Positions 1-11,257 of a stretch of DNA of 32,544 nt are shown here, in pieces. The position numbers were made by a program, and so were the translations under genes. The stretch is from NCBI GenBank assembly GCA_018648825.1, contig JABGQL010000103.1:1-32544 (forward strand). Reading direction: 5' to 3'. Positions within the stretch are counted from its first letter, which is position 1; every line of letters begins with the position of its first letter. Source of the DNA: Gammaproteobacteria bacterium. Lineage in GTDB: Bacteria > Pseudomonadota > Gammaproteobacteria > GCF-002020875. The notes under the pieces were generated by a model. It made no database searches and was not told where the DNA came from. It saw only the letters and a program-made list of their open reading frames with translations.

Positions 1-223
1 TACGCACATCATCTAAGTGAAAGCTCCCCTCATGCTGCATCAGAATCAGTGTCTCGATGAACACCGATGGTTTGAAACCACGATTACTCCCCGGTAGCGG
101 GAACTGCTGGTCGATATGCTCTCCAAGCTCCATCGATTGCATTAGCTGGGCTATCGTCAGCAATCCCGCACGGGAGGTCAATTGGTCATTTGTGGTGGTG
201 AGTTTGTAGGGTAGTATCTTCAT
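1..223 (-). CDS. IS1380-like family transposase, N-terminal part (truncated by window edge)
   Basis: Own translation of the - strand from ATG at 223: MKILPYKLTTTNDQLTSRAGLLTIAQLMQSMELGEHIDQQFPLPGSNRGFKPSVFIETLILMQHEGSFHLDDVR. The 'LTSRAGL...PGSNRG(F/Y)KPS' pattern resembles IS1380 transposase N-termini. The ORF is open to the window edge. Confidence 0.75.
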   Translation of the reverse strand, partial: MKILPYKLTTTNDQLTSRAGLLTIAQLMQSMELGEHIDQQFPLPGSNRGFKPSVFIETLILMQHEGSFHLDDVR

Positions 224-225
224 CA

Positions 226-294
226 GAAAACCTTGGTTTCACCTGTTGGGTGATAGGGTGTTTAGTCGCAACCTATTTTACAACCAAGGTTTTC
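226..294. repeat. 13-bp perfect inverted repeat GAAAACCTTGGTT...AACCAAGGTTTTC upstream of the transposase (probable IS end/regulatory region)
   Basis: 226-238 gaaaaccttggtt is the reverse complement of 282-294 aaccaaggttttc. Confidence 0.6.
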
Positions 295-346
295 TCCTTT
301 TTACGGTTTTCTATCTGGGGATTGGGGTAAGTTCTTTCAGTTGAAG

Positions 347-373
347 CTCCCTCCCCAAAGCAGGGGGAGGGAG
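347..373. repeat. GC-rich hairpin ctccctccccaaagcagggggagggag, a dispersed repeat with a related copy at 30981-31003
   Basis: Self-complementary sequence. A similar ~40-bp sequence (ttctt.cagt.gaag.tccct.cccca.agcagggggaggg) is found at 30965-31003. Confidence 0.5.
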
Positions 374-402
374 CAGAGACATGAAAGGACTTATGAAACT
401 AT

Positions 403-804
403 TCATACTAACAGCCCATCCAGCTCCTCATAGCGAGAAAACAGCCGGTCCATACTCACTAACTGTGACCTATGCTCGATTGCTGTTGCAATAATTGCTC
501 GGTCCATTGGGTCCCCGTGATGCTGTGGCAACAGCGCTGCACGAACTGCAATTGCTTTGTCTGTTGGTAATACCTCAATACCAGAATCTTCAGTTGCCAG
601 AGTAATCCACTCCATGAGGGGCAGGCTTACCTCAATGCGTCCACTACGGATCAGCCATAGCGATTCATAGAGTGATGCGGATGAGATTGCCAATGCCCCG
701 GAAAATTGCTCAATCTGCTGGCGCAGGGCGACGGGTAGTTGTGGATTTTGTTGTAACCACCAGACCCAGATATGGGTATCCAACAGAAGATAATGAGAAC
801 TCAC
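403..804 (-). CDS. PIN-domain toxin, VapC-type
   Basis: N-terminal LLLDTHIWVWW, later GDPMDRAIIATA and LVSMDRLFSRY, typical of PIN nucleases. ATGA overlap with the upstream small ORF. Confidence 0.85.
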   Translation of the reverse strand: MSSHYLLLDTHIWVWWLQQNPQLPVALRQQIEQFSGALAISSASLYESLWLIRSGRIEVSLPLMEWITLATEDSGIEVLPTDKAIAVRAALLPQHHGDPMDRAIIATAIEHRSQLVSMDRLFSRYEELDGLLV

Positions 805-1073
805 TTAAACGCCTCTGGGTCTCCGGCCAATTGGTCTGCACTGCGTTCAACCATTCCATTTAGTTCATTTTCAGAGAAGGGAGAAGAGGTGATGTCTCCG
901 GTAATAGTCATAGCCTCTTTCAACGCTTCAGCTGGAGTGTGGTTTCTTGCGCTCCTCTTATGCTGATCTTGAATCAGAAAAATGGCCTCAATGGTTGCGT
1001 TGGGGGCCAGAACAGGGTGTTCAATCAGGCTACCTTGGTCGTCGGTGTGTAGTACTACTCTTTCTGCGTGCAT
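801..1073 (-). CDS. Putative antitoxin partner of the PIN toxin
   Basis: 90-aa ORF immediately upstream of the PIN toxin with a 4-nt overlap; family not recognised with certainty. Confidence 0.65.
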   Translation of the reverse strand: MHAERVVLHTDDQGSLIEHPVLAPNATIEAIFLIQDQHKRSARNHTPAEALKEAMTITGDITSSPFSENELNGMVERSADQLAGDPEAFK

Positions 1074-1279
1074 GTCAGGTACCTATTAAATTAATCTCTA
1101 AATAATTTTATTCACCTGAATTTCAAGTGATTAAGTGCATAACCCAGTAAATATATCCATTATATGGATAGTGTATTCATTTCTGAATATAGGTCAATCT
1201 CAAGAGATGCTTGAAGCGGTAACCCTGTTCGACTTCAAGGTACCTCTAAAAATAGTAATTTTTCTGTGAGTGTATAGAT

Positions 1280-1735
1280 TCAGGTCGTCGCAAGATAGCG
1301 GGTCACCAGTTTATCCAGCAAATTGGCAAAGGCCTGTCGGTCATTCTGATTGAGTGCAGCAGGCCCTCCGGTATCCACACCACTGGAGCGCAAGGTGTCC
1401 ATAAAGTCCCGCATACTCAGTCGCGCCTTGATATTGCTCTTGGTGTAGTGCTCGCCGCGTGGGCTGATCGCTTGACCGCCCTTCTCGATGGCATCAGCAG
1501 CCAAGGGGATGTCGGCAGTCACCACCAGATCACCTGCTGCCATTCGTTTTACAATCTCATTATCGGCCACATCAAATCCGGCGGAGACCTGCAGAAAAGA
1601 GATGTGGGGGGAGCGAGGGATACGGATCGGTTGGTTGGCAACCAAGGTCACAGGGACCTCGGTGCGTTTTGCAACACGAAACAGAATCTCTTTGACCACT
1701 ACGGGACAGGCATCGGCATCGACCCAAATCTGCAT
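1280..1735 (-). CDS. DUF188 / YaiI-YqxD family protein
   Basis: [35 protein letters not shown]... is characteristic of this family. Confidence 0.92.
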   Translation of the reverse strand: MQIWVDADACPVVVKEILFRVAKRTEVPVTLVANQPIRIPRSPHISFLQVSAGFDVADNEIVKRMAAGDLVVTADIPLAADAIEKGGQAISPRGEHYTKSNIKARLSMRDFMDTLRSSGVDTGGPAALNQNDRQAFANLLDKLVTRYLATT

Positions 1736-1736
1736 C

Positions 1737-2168
1737 TTAATTCTCCAAAGTCTCTTCTGGGTGGTTATCTGAGGAAGCGTTATCTGAAGTGGCGTGTAGT
1801 GCCTGTTGTGCCAGCAGTAACCAGCCGATTAGAAAGCAGATGCCGCCGATAGGGGTGATGATCCCCACCATTTTTATGTCGCTTAGAGCCAGCAGATAGA
1901 GGCTGCCCGAGAAGAGGAGAGTGCCTCCCAGTAGCCACCAACCCGCTTTGATTGCGGTTGGAATGGCGGTGGAGAGTAGTCCGATAAGAATCAACCCCAG
2001 TGCATGAAAGCCGTGATAATCCACACCCGTATGCCAAGTCTGTAACGCCTTTGGGGTGAGCAGCTCTTGTAGTCCATGCGCCCCGAAGGCCCCCAGTGCA
2101 ACCGCAAGAAATGCGTTGATGGCACCGAGAGCAATCAGCTTTCTTGCGTTGGGGGAGAGACTGTTCAC
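1737..2168 (-). CDS. DUF423 family membrane protein (YgdD-like)
   Basis: [23 protein letters not shown]...; four hydrophobic segments. Confidence 0.85.
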   Translation of the reverse strand: MNSLSPNARKLIALGAINAFLAVALGAFGAHGLQELLTPKALQTWHTGVDYHGFHALGLILIGLLSTAIPTAIKAGWWLLGGTLLFSGSLYLLALSDIKMVGIITPIGGICFLIGWLLLAQQALHATSDNASSDNHPEETLEN

Positions 2169-2620
2169 TCTTTGATCTGCTTGATGTCAACCATCCGGGT
2201 CTCAGAGAACTTATCGTGTAGTGCTAGGTTGTCTTTATCCAGTAGCATATAGAGCAGCCCCGCTCCACCCAAACCAACTGCTGGAATGGCGCTGATGAAA
2301 CGTAGCAAAACATGCCACAGAGTAAGTGGCTTGCCATCGATACGCTCCAGTCGAATGCGCCATGTCTTCATCCCCAAGGTCTGTCCCGTGTTCATCCACG
2401 GCCAGGCGAAGTAGAAGAAGCTGACAAAGAAGAGCCAGGTGGTCATCAGTGGGTTGCCGGGGTCAGTCGCCTCACCTTCGGTAAATATAGTCCCCACTGC
2501 AGCAGCGCAGAGGAGCAGGGCGAGTAGTAGCAGGCTGTCGTAGAACATTGCAAACAGACGGCGGGATAGCCCTACGTTGGGGAGGACACTAGAGGGGGGG
2601 GAGATCGGTTTTCGGTTCAT
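2165..2620 (-). CDS. RDD family membrane protein
   Basis: LSRRLFAMFYDSLLLLALL...NTGQTLGMKTWRIRLERIDGKPLT...LHDKFSETRMV, RDD-domain hallmarks. Confidence 0.88.
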   Translation of the reverse strand: MNRKPISPPSSVLPNVGLSRRLFAMFYDSLLLLALLLCAAAVGTIFTEGEATDPGNPLMTTWLFFVSFFYFAWPWMNTGQTLGMKTWRIRLERIDGKPLTLWHVLLRFISAIPAVGLGGAGLLYMLLDKDNLALHDKFSETRMVDIKQIKE

Positions 2621-2715
2621 TTGTCTATTCTCTGGGCTGTCTTCACCAGAGTGGGAGGGTATACTCTTCGGTTTAATTCAACCCATTTTAGCAGACAATC
2701 ACCGGAGTCCCACAG

Positions 2716-4563
2716 ATGCCTGAATATCGTTCCAGAACCACCACCCACGGTAGAAATATGGCCGGAGCCCGCTCGTTGTGGCGTGCCACCGGAATGAAGA
2801 ATGAGGATTTTGAGAAACCGATCATTGCGGTGGTCAACTCTTTTACCCAATTTGTGCCGGGTCATGTCCACCTTAAGGATATGGGGCAGCTGGTCGCGCG
2901 TGAGATTGAGAAGGCGGGTGGTGTTGCAAAAGAGTTCAACACCATCGCTGTGGATGACGGTATTGCGATGGGGCATGGGGGTATGCTCTATAGCTTGCCA
3001 TCACGTGAGATTATTGCTGACTCGGTGGAGTATATGGTCAATGCCCACTGTGCCGATGCCATGGTCTGTATCTCCAACTGTGACAAAATTACCCCGGGAA
3101 TGCTCAACGCCTCGTTGCGTTTGAATATCCCTGTAATCTTTGTCTCGGGTGGACCGATGGAGTCCGGTAAAACCAAGCTGCAAGGCAAAGAGGTGCATCT
3201 CGATCTGGTGGATGCGATGGTCTCTGCAGCGGATGATAAGGTCTCTGATGAAGATGTGGATGAGATGGAGCGCTCCGCCTGCCCGACCTGTGGCTCTTGC
3301 TCTGGGATGTTTACCGCCAACTCCATGAACTGTCTCACCGAGGCGCTGGGGCTATCCCTACCCGGTAACGGTTCACTGCTGGCAACCCATGCAGACCGTA
3401 AAGAGCTGTTCCTCGAAGCGGGTCGCCGTATTGTCGGTCTGGCTAAACGCTACTATGAAGAGGATGATGCATCGGTGCTGCCGCGCTCAATTGCCACCTT
3501 CAAATCCTTTGAGAATGCGATGGCGCTGGATATCGCCATGGGTGGTTCTACCAATACCGTACTGCACCTATTGGCCGCAGCGGAAGAGGGGGAGGTCAAC
3601 TTCACCATGGAAGATATGGATCGCATGTCACGCAAGGTGCCGCACCTCTGTAAGGTGGCCCCTTCCATTCCCGATTACCACATGGAAGATGTGCACCGTG
3701 CTGGTGGGGTGATGGCGATTTTGGGAGAGTTGGAGCGTCAAGGTCTGCTCCACCCACTACAGGGGACGGTCCACGCCAAAACCCTCGGTGAGGCACTGAA
3801 CCAGTGGGATGTGTTGCACACACAAGACCCTGCAGTAGAGCAGTTCTACAAGGCGGCACCGGGAAATATCCCGACACAGACCGCCTTCAGTCAGGAGAAA
3901 CGTTTTGATGAGCTAGACCGAGATCGCCACAATGGCTGTATCCGTGACGGTGCCCACGCCTATAGTCAGGATGGGGGGTTGGCGGTACTCTACGGCAATA
4001 TCGCTGAGGATGGCTGTATCGTCAAGACTGCGGGAGTGGATGAGTCGATTCTCGACTTCACGGGTCCGGCGCGTATCTTCGAGAGTCAGGATGATGCGGT
4101 CGATGCGATTCTAAGTGACAACATCAATGAAGGGGATGTGCTTATTATCCGCTACGAAGGACCACGTGGTGGCCCCGGTATGCAGGAGATGCTCTACCCC
4201 ACCAGCTACCTCAAATCGAGGGGGCTGGGTAAGGCGTGTGCACTGATTACTGATGGACGGTTCTCTGGGGGGACCTCTGGGTTATCGATTGGTCATGCCT
4301 CTCCAGAGGCCGCAGAGGGGGGAGCCATTGGTCTGGTAGAAGAGGGGGATAGTATTGAGATCAGTATCCCCAACCGTACCATCAATGTGGCAATACCAGA
4401 TGAGATGTTGGCAGAGCGTCGTGCGCTGATGGATGAAAAAGGTGCGAAGGCATGGAAGCCAGTAGACCGTGATCGCCCTGTATCGGCAGCGCTACGTGCC
4501 TATGCGGCGATGACCACCAGTGCCGCGCGTGGTGCGGTGCGTGATGTGGATCAGTTGAAGTGA
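2716..4563 (+). CDS. ilvD: Dihydroxy-acid dehydratase
   Basis: 615 aa; [79 protein letters not shown]. Confidence 0.98.
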   Translation: MPEYRSRTTTHGRNMAGARSLWRATGMKNEDFEKPIIAVVNSFTQFVPGHVHLKDMGQLVAREIEKAGGVAKEFNTIAVDDGIAMGHGGMLYSLPSREIIADSVEYMVNAHCADAMVCISNCDKITPGMLNASLRLNIPVIFVSGGPMESGKTKLQGKEVHLDLVDAMVSAADDKVSDEDVDEMERSACPTCGSCSGMFTANSMNCLTEALGLSLPGNGSLLATHADRKELFLEAGRRIVGLAKRYYEEDDASVLPRSIATFKSFENAMALDIAMGGSTNTVLHLLAAAEEGEVNFTMEDMDRMSRKVPHLCKVAPSIPDYHMEDVHRAGGVMAILGELERQGLLHPLQGTVHAKTLGEALNQWDVLHTQDPAVEQFYKAAPGNIPTQTAFSQEKRFDELDRDRHNGCIRDGAHAYSQDGGLAVLYGNIAEDGCIVKTAGVDESILDFTGPARIFESQDDAVDAILSDNINEGDVLIIRYEGPRGGPGMQEMLYPTSYLKSRGLGKACALITDGRFSGGTSGLSIGHASPEAAEGGAIGLVEEGDSIEISIPNRTINVAIPDEMLAERRALMDEKGAKAWKPVDRDRPVSAALRAYAAMTTSAARGAVRDVDQLK

Positions 4564-4568
4564 AAGTA

Positions 4569-4599
4569 AGCCACAAGCCTTTACTTGAGGCTTGTGGCT
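4569..4599. terminator. Hairpin between convergent ilvD and the SH3 gene
   Basis: AGCCACAAGCCT-ttacttg-AGGCTTGTGGCT, perfect 12-bp stem; no clear T-tract. Confidence 0.5.
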
Positions 4600-4600
4600 G

Positions 4601-5263
4601 CTAAATCCGATTGCTATTCCGTCCACCACCACTACGCAGTCGCGCCAGAAAGAACCCACTAAATAGCGAAAATAGCACCACCAGTGCGCCCACCATAAAT
4701 GAGTCGCGTCCCTTGCGATCTTGTAGTGCTTGGTTAGCCTGTTCTAAAACATCCAGCTCCCGTTTCTGGGTGCGGATCTGGTTACGCAACAGTGCATTCT
4801 GCTGCTCCAACTCCAGTGCACTCGAATTTACATCACGAATGGTATCCACCTCTAGGTTGGCGCGGTGGACATTCTCCTTTAGTTTCTGAGACTCAGCCTC
4901 AATGATCTGCTTCTCCTGTTGCATACTGCTAATGGTGCTCTTGAGACGGTTGATCTCTAGTGTGTACTGCACCTGTTTCTGTGCGCCTCCCTTAGTTGCA
5001 GAAACGGGAGACTTCTCGGTCAGGTAGCGGGTTGGTATCCAGCCGCTAATGCCCGACTGCGTGGTCACTTGGGTGAAGCTGTTTTTCTTCTTCTTACCCA
5101 GTTTGACGGACTCCCCCACCGGTAGCAGTTGCAGAATTTGGCGGTTGGCCGTGTCTGGTTCTGCTCGCAGTGGAATAGGAATACCGGAGACGTAGCGCTC
5201 AGCGGCCTCAGCCACGGAGAGCGTCAGTAGCAGTGTGATCAGTAGAGGAAGTAACCGTTTCAC
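4601..5263 (-). CDS. TIGR04211-like SH3-domain membrane protein (YgiM-like)
   Basis: Signal peptide, SH3b-like region ([33 protein letters not shown]...GWIPTRYLT), coiled coil and C-terminal TM helix. Confidence 0.82.
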   Translation of the reverse strand: MKRLLPLLITLLLTLSVAEAAERYVSGIPIPLRAEPDTANRQILQLLPVGESVKLGKKKKNSFTQVTTQSGISGWIPTRYLTEKSPVSATKGGAQKQVQYTLEINRLKSTISSMQQEKQIIEAESQKLKENVHRANLEVDTIRDVNSSALELEQQNALLRNQIRTQKRELDVLEQANQALQDRKGRDSFMVGALVVLFSLFSGFFLARLRSGGGRNSNRI

Positions 5264-8052
5264 AGCGCGGCTATCTTCTCTTTCTGTTCGATCAGCTGCT
5301 GCTGGCGGGTCTGCATCTCTTCCAGCTTCTCACGCTCCTTGGCGACCACCGCTTCAGGGGCGCGTTCAACAAATTTAGGGTTGTTGAGCTTACCGCCCAG
5401 ACGTTTGATTTCACCTTCGACCTTACCGATCTCCTTCTCCAGACGCTGTAGCTCTGCCTCTTTGTCGATCAGTCCCGCCATGGGGATCAGGATCTTCATG
5501 CTGCCCACGAGTGCCGTGGCAGATTCTGGTGCTTCAGCACCTTCGGCTAACAGTTCAACAGACTCCAGGCGGGCCAGTGAGTGGAGTGTGGTTTGATGGT
5601 CGTTGAGTCGACGCTGGTCTTCGCTGGAGGCATCCTGTACTAAAATTGCCAGTGGCTTGCCGGGGGCGATATCCATCTCACCACGAATGCTGCGGATACC
5701 CAGTACGAAGGCCTTAACCCACTCCATCTCACTGCTGGCATGGGTGTCAATTTTGCTCTCGTCTGCTGTTGGGAATGGCTCTAGCATCAGGCTGCTCTCA
5801 CCTTCGACCAGGGTTTTCCCTGCCAGTGGTGCAACTCGTTGCCAGATCTCCTCGGTGAGGAAGGGCATAATGGGGTGGGTTAGGCGCAGTAGGGTCTCCA
5901 GTACGCGCACCAGTGTGCGGCGGGTGCCACGTAGCGCAGCCTCGCTGCTATCATCGTTATAGAGTACGGGTTTGGAGAGTTCCAGATACCAGTCACAGTA
6001 CTCATTCCAGGTGAACTCGTAGATGGCATTGGCTGCACGGTCGAGACGATACTGGTCCAGTCCACGCTCTACGGCAGTCTCCGTCTCTTGCAGGCGGCTG
6101 ATGATCCAGCGGTCAGCGGTAGAGAGTTCAATCTCGCCCCCCTCCTGTCCACAGTCCTTCTCTTCTGTGTTCATCAACACATAGCGGGCCGCATTCCAGA
6201 TCTTGTTACAGAAGTTGCGGTAGCCCTCGGTACGTCCCAGGTCGAAGTTGATATCACGTCCGGTGGAGGCAAGCGCGGCAAAGGTGAAGCGCAGTGCATC
6301 GGTACCGTAGGATGGGATGCCGTCAGGAAAATCCTTGCGAGTCTGCTTCTCGATCTTTGCCCGCATCTGCGGCTGCATCAGCCCGGTGGCACGTTTGGCG
6401 ACCAGCGTCTCCAGATCAATGCCGTCGATCAGATCAATCGGGTCGAGTACGTTCCCCTTGGATTTGGACATCTTCTGTCCGTGGGAGTCCCGTACCAGCC
6501 CGTGGATGTAGATCTCCTTGAAGGGGACGTCATCCATAAACTTCAGCCCCATCATCACCATCCGTGCGACCCAGAAGAAGATGATGTCAAAGCCGGTGAT
6601 CAGCACGCTGGTGGGGTAGAAGGTCTCCAGCTCCGGTGTTTTTTGCGGCCAGCCCAGTGTAGAGAAGGGCCAGAGTGCAGAGGAGAACCAGGTGTCGAGT
6701 ACGTCTTCATCCTGGCGTAGTTTAAGGTCATCTGCGAGCTTGTACTTCTCGCGTACAGTGGCCTCATCGGCGGCGACATAGATGTTGCCCGCCTCATCGT
6801 ACCAAGCGGGAATGCGGTGGCCCCACCAGATCTGGCGACTGATGCACCAATCCTCAATGTTGTTCATCCACTCGAAATAGGTCTTCTCCCAGTTCTGTGG
6901 TACAAATTTGATCTTGCCGCTTTTGACGGCATCAATCGCAGGCTCGGCCAGTGGAGCAGTCTTCACATACCACTGGTCGGTGAGAAACGGCTCAATCACG
7001 GTGTGAGAGCGGTCGCCACGTGGCACCATGAGCTTGTGCGGCTCAACCTTGTCCAGCAAGCCCAGTGCGTCTAGGTCAGCAACAATCGCCTTACGGGCAT
7101 CGTAGCGATCCATGCCACGGTACTTCTCCGGCATCTCTTCATTGATTTTTGCATCGATGGTGAAGACATTGATCAGTGGCAGGTCGTGGCGTTTGCCGAC
7201 CTCGTTATCGTTAAAGTCGTGGGCTGGGGTGATCTTGACGCAACCCGTGCCCTTCTCGGGGTCAGCGTGTTCATCGCCAACAATAGGGATGGTGCGCTCA
7301 CAGAGAGGCAGTACCACTCGTTTCCCAATTAGTTTTGCCAGTGTAGGGTGTTCCGGGTGGATGGCAACGGCGCTATCACCCAGTAGGGTCTCGGGACGGG
7401 TGGTGGCGACGGTGAGGTATGCCTCGGTTGCCACGCCCTTGTCGTCGGCAATCGGATAGTGGATGTACCACATGTGACCGTTCTCCTCTTCCGAGACGAC
7501 CTCAAGATCAGAGACGGCGGTGTGCAAGACAGGGTCCCAGTTGACCAGCCGCTTGCCACGATAGATCAGCCCCTCATCATAGAGGCGTACAAATACCTCA
7601 TGCACGGAATCAGATAACCCCTCATCCATGGTGAAGCGCTCACGCTTCCAGTCCAGTGAAGAGCCCATGCGGCGAAGCTGACGGGTGATGGTGCCGCCGG
7701 AGTGCTCTTTCCACTCCCATACTTTGTCGATAAATTTATCACGCCCTAAGTCGTGGCGTGTCTTCCCCTCTGCATTCAGTTGGCGTTCTACTACCATCTG
7801 CGTGGCGATTCCGGCATGGTCGGTACCTGGCTGCCACAGAGTGTTGTGCCCCTTCATCCGGTGGTAGCGGGTGAGGGTGTCCATTAAGGTGTCCTGAAAG
7901 GCGTGGCCCATATGCAGGGTGCCGGTCACATTGGGAGGCGGGATCATGATGCAGTAAGGCTCGCCTTCGCCGCTGGGGGCAAAGTGGCCCTGCTTTTCCC
8001 AGGTTTCGTACCAGTGTTGCTCAATGGCGTGGGGGTCGTATCGCTTTTCCAT
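5260..8052 (-). CDS. valS: Valyl-tRNA synthetase
   Basis: 930 aa; [28 protein letters not shown]-terminal coiled-coil arm. Confidence 0.98.
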   Translation of the reverse strand: MEKRYDPHAIEQHWYETWEKQGHFAPSGEGEPYCIMIPPPNVTGTLHMGHAFQDTLMDTLTRYHRMKGHNTLWQPGTDHAGIATQMVVERQLNAEGKTRHDLGRDKFIDKVWEWKEHSGGTITRQLRRMGSSLDWKRERFTMDEGLSDSVHEVFVRLYDEGLIYRGKRLVNWDPVLHTAVSDLEVVSEEENGHMWYIHYPIADDKGVATEAYLTVATTRPETLLGDSAVAIHPEHPTLAKLIGKRVVLPLCERTIPIVGDEHADPEKGTGCVKITPAHDFNDNEVGKRHDLPLINVFTIDAKINEEMPEKYRGMDRYDARKAIVADLDALGLLDKVEPHKLMVPRGDRSHTVIEPFLTDQWYVKTAPLAEPAIDAVKSGKIKFVPQNWEKTYFEWMNNIEDWCISRQIWWGHRIPAWYDEAGNIYVAADEATVREKYKLADDLKLRQDEDVLDTWFSSALWPFSTLGWPQKTPELETFYPTSVLITGFDIIFFWVARMVMMGLKFMDDVPFKEIYIHGLVRDSHGQKMSKSKGNVLDPIDLIDGIDLETLVAKRATGLMQPQMRAKIEKQTRKDFPDGIPSYGTDALRFTFAALASTGRDINFDLGRTEGYRNFCNKIWNAARYVLMNTEEKDCGQEGGEIELSTADRWIISRLQETETAVERGLDQYRLDRAANAIYEFTWNEYCDWYLELSKPVLYNDDSSEAALRGTRRTLVRVLETLLRLTHPIMPFLTEEIWQRVAPLAGKTLVEGESSLMLEPFPTADESKIDTHASSEMEWVKAFVLGIRSIRGEMDIAPGKPLAILVQDASSEDQRRLNDHQTTLHSLARLESVELLAEGAEAPESATALVGSMKILIPMAGLIDKEAELQRLEKEIGKVEGEIKRLGGKLNNPKFVERAPEAVVAKEREKLEEMQTRQQQLIEQKEKIAAL

Positions 8053-8103
8053 GTGGTGTGCTTTCAGATGTAGGGGTTAAAAAAGGGGGGGTTATTCTAC
8101 CAG

Positions 8104-8541
8104 CTAGAGTTTGTGGGTAGAGAGCTCATAGCCCCGGTCTTTGTAAAATTTATAGCGCTCTCGCCCAGCAGCTTTGCCGTTACCATCAATGATCTCGGCC
8201 AGTCGGTTGTGGCGACTGAAGAAGAGAGGAACGGCATCCGCCAGATTGATTACCACCTCAATCGGATGGTGCTGTGGTTCTTGACTGCCGATGGTGATCG
8301 GTGGGTATGCAACTCCGCTGGGTACTGGGCTCGATTTCCCATCACTCAACTCATGTGGAATAAAGCTTTCACTGCGGAAACTCCAGAGCAGCTGGTCTAC
8401 GGTTTCGGCCTGTTCTGAGGTGCTGGTGTGGATATGTGTCGCCAGTTTCTGACGGTACGCCTTCTCTGCAATGCGGCAGGCAACCCGCATCGCACTATCG
8501 GCTTGCGCTTCATCGGTAACGTAGAAGTCGATGCGGGTCAT
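8104..8541 (-). CDS. holC: DNA polymerase III chi subunit
   Basis: MTRIDFYV...ACRIAEKAYRQ...DQLLWSFRSESFIPHEL...NLADAVPLFFSRHNRLAEII; located between pepA and valS as is common in gammaproteobacteria. Confidence 0.9.
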   Translation of the reverse strand: MTRIDFYVTDEAQADSAMRVACRIAEKAYRQKLATHIHTSTSEQAETVDQLLWSFRSESFIPHELSDGKSSPVPSGVAYPPITIGSQEPQHHPIEVVINLADAVPLFFSRHNRLAEIIDGNGKAAGRERYKFYKDRGYELSTHKL

Positions 8542-8590
8542 AGAGCAGTCACAAACATTACAAACATCACAAAAATTGCGTCTAGCACTT

Positions 8591-10072
8591 CTAGCATTTG
8601 TTAATCAGGTGTTGCACCAGCAGCGAGACGGGGCGACCAGTGGCCCCTTTCTCTTTGCCTTGATTCCATGCCGCACCGGCGATATCCAGATGCGCCCATC
8701 TCTGCTTTTCTGCAAAACGAGAGAGGAAACAGGCGGCGGTGATGGTGCCTGCCTCGGGGCCGCCAATGTTGCCCATGTCGGCAAAATTGGAGTCGAGCTG
8801 AGGCTGGTACTCGTCCCATAGTGGTAGTCTCCAGCAGCGGTCACTGCTCTGCTCACCCGCCTCTAGCAGGCTGTTGGCGAGCTGATCATCATTACTCAGT
8901 AGCCCAGCGGCATGTTTACCCAGTGCCACTACACAAGCGCCAGTGAGGGTGGCGATATCGATAATCTCCTCTGGTTTGAAGCGCTCGGCGTAGGTGAGGG
9001 CATCACAGAGAATCAGTCGTCCCTCTGCATCGGTGTTGAGGATCTCAATGGTTTGACCCGAGAGGCTGGTAACCACATCGCCCGGTTTGGTGGCCTTCCC
9101 ACTGGGGAGGTTCTCGGTGGCGGGTACAATGGCAACCAGATTAATGGGGAGTTGCAGGTCACGTACCGCCTGTAGGGTGCCGATCACTGAGGCGGCACCA
9201 CACATGTCGAAACGCATCTCATCCATACGTGCACCCGGTTTGAGTGAGATACCGCCAGAGTCAAAGGTGACCCCTTTGCCGACCAGTACGGTAGGCGCCT
9301 GACTCTTTGCGGCACCTTTATACTCGGCAATAATCAATTTGGCGGGCTGCTCGCTACCGTGAGAGACGGAGAGCAGTGCACCCATTCCCAGCTTCTCCAT
9401 CTCTTTCTCGTTGAGTACCTTGATGGCGATGTTCTTCTGGTTACGGCCAATCTTGCGGGTTTCGCGGGCTAGATAGTCCGGGGTGCAGATATTGGCGGGG
9501 AGGTCTCCCAGCGTGCGTGCTAGTGAGACCCCATCGGCAATCGCCTTGCCTTCAGTGATCGCCTGTTTGATGAGGTTGCTTTGCTTACGGTTGCCGGTAG
9601 CGAAGCTGATCTTCTTCAGCTCTGGGCGTTCGGCCTTCTTCTTTTTGCTATGAGGGAGGTGGTAGCTGTAGCTGGTGGATTCGATTGTCTCCACCATCAA
9701 ACGGCTGACGCGGTGTAGTGAATCCGTTTCGGTTGTAACAGGCAGGAGTGCGCTGCGGCAACCGCTGTTTTGTAGGGCTTGAGTGGCCGCAGTGATCGCC
9801 TTTTTTAGATCACGATCATTGGGGGTGGTGGTTTTGCCAAGCCCCAGCAGTAGAAGGCGTTGTGCCTGAATGCCGGTAGGGTTGTGGAGCCACTGGATCT
9901 CACCCGCCTTGCCTTGAAGGTCGCCACGATCAATAAGCTGTTGGATCTGGTTTTCTGTGATCTGATTAAGCGAAGCAACTGCCTCTGCAAGTGGTTCACC
10001 CTCAACAATCGGGCAGATGATGCAGTCTGTTTTGGTTCGTTCCAGTGCGCTACCGATGACAGAAAAGTCCAT
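8591..10072 (-). CDS. pepA: Leucyl aminopeptidase
   Basis: VGKGVTFDSGGISLKPGARMDEMRFDMCGAA and NTDAEGRLILCDALTYAE (M17 signature). Confidence 0.97.
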   Translation of the reverse strand: MDFSVIGSALERTKTDCIICPIVEGEPLAEAVASLNQITENQIQQLIDRGDLQGKAGEIQWLHNPTGIQAQRLLLLGLGKTTTPNDRDLKKAITAATQALQNSGCRSALLPVTTETDSLHRVSRLMVETIESTSYSYHLPHSKKKKAERPELKKISFATGNRKQSNLIKQAITEGKAIADGVSLARTLGDLPANICTPDYLARETRKIGRNQKNIAIKVLNEKEMEKLGMGALLSVSHGSEQPAKLIIAEYKGAAKSQAPTVLVGKGVTFDSGGISLKPGARMDEMRFDMCGAASVIGTLQAVRDLQLPINLVAIVPATENLPSGKATKPGDVVTSLSGQTIEILNTDAEGRLILCDALTYAERFKPEEIIDIATLTGACVVALGKHAAGLLSNDDQLANSLLEAGEQSSDRCWRLPLWDEYQPQLDSNFADMGNIGGPEAGTITAACFLSRFAEKQRWAHLDIAGAAWNQGKEKGATGRPVSLLVQHLINKC

Positions 10073-10123
10073 AAATTAAAAACTCCGCTTATGTATAAAA
10101 AGTAAAACGGATATTATTAGCCA

Positions 10124-11257
10124 ATGGAGAGTCAGGTACCAGAGAAAAAAAGGAAGAACAGGGCATTCACCACCTTGGAGCGCTATCTTGTGCTGCAGGT
10201 GATGTGGTCGTGGTTGGTGGCGACCCCGATTCTGCTGGTGCTATTAATGACGCTGCGGGTGAGCAAGATCATGGCGCAGGCGGCTGCAGGACAGATTCCG
10301 GTTGAGTTTCTTTGGTCGCTGATCTGGCTGAAGGTGCCCGCCTATTTAGGTATGGTGGTGCCGATGACCCTGTTTTTTGCGGTGCTATTGGCATTTGGTC
10401 GTCTCTATCAAACCAGTGAAGTGACCGCCTTTCGGGCGGGAGGGATCGATATTTTTGAGGCGGCGCGTGGGGTGCGTTGGTTTTCGGCGGTGGTGGCTGT
10501 ACTGGTGCTGTTATTGGTGCTGTTTGTGACTCCGTGGGCTCAGACCGAGATTAACCGTATCCATGATGAGATCAACGCCAACGCCAATCTGGTGGGGTTA
10601 ACGGCGGGGCGCTTTAAACCGATCTCCGGTCCTAATGAACGTATCTTCTATGCCGAAGAGATCTCGGTCGATCAGCGTGAGCTACAAGGGGTCTTCTTCT
10701 ATGAGGCGCTGCCACCAGACCGTTTTCGTCTAATCACGGCCAAGAGTGGAGAGATGTTCCCGGACAAGAGTGGGGATGGTAAGTGGTTGGTGATGCAGAA
10801 TGGACGACAGTACAGTGGCCGCCCCGGTGATGCCGATATGGAGATCGTCAACTTCAAGGAGTATGGCTTCCTGATGAACCTCTCCAAAACCAGCAGTGGT
10901 GAGCCGAAGGGGCGGGCGATCCCACTGCGCGACCTGTGGGATTCAGATCGACTGCAGTACCAGGCTGAACTGCAGTGGCGCCTGTCGTTACCGATCATGA
11001 CGGTGTTGCTGGTGCTGCTGGCAGTACCGCTGAGCAGCACCTCTCCACGCGGGGGAAAGTATGCGGGGATGATACCGGGGGTACTGCTCTATCTACTGTT
11101 CAGTAACCTCTTCAATATTGCCTACGGCTGGATTGAGCGAGGGCAGATTGCCAGCTGGTTGGGGATGAGTTGGATCTATGGGGTGATTCTGCTGCTGGCC
11201 TTTCTGCTCTACTGGCGTGAAGGGGTTGTGCTGTTGAGTCGGAGGCGGCGCGAATGA
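10124..11257 (+). CDS. lptF: LPS export ABC transporter permease LptF
   Basis: YjgP/YjgQ-type topology; divergent from pepA and followed by lptG. Confidence 0.93.
   Translation: MESQVPEKKRKNRAFTTLERYLVLQVMWSWLVATPILLVLLMTLRVSKIMAQAAAGQIPVEFLWSLIWLKVPAYLGMVVPMTLFFAVLLAFGRLYQTSEVTAFRAGGIDIFEAARGVRWFSAVVAVLVLLLVLFVTPWAQTEINRIHDEINANANLVGLTAGRFKPISGPNERIFYAEEISVDQRELQGVFFYEALPPDRFRLITAKSGEMFPDKSGDGKWLVMQNGRQYSGRPGDADMEIVNFKEYGFLMNLSKTSSGEPKGRAIPLRDLWDSDRLQYQAELQWRLSLPIMTVLLVLLAVPLSSTSPRGGKYAGMIPGVLLYLLFSNLFNIAYGWIERGQIASWLGMSWIYGVILLLAFLLYWREGVVLLSRRRRE

Noticed and set aside
1448-1852. 134-aa + strand ORF opposite DUF188/DUF423 genes
   Set aside because: Overlaps two well supported - strand genes; no family resemblance.
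6088-6720. 210-aa + strand ORF opposite valS
   Set aside because: Shadow ORF; valS motifs are clear on the - strand.
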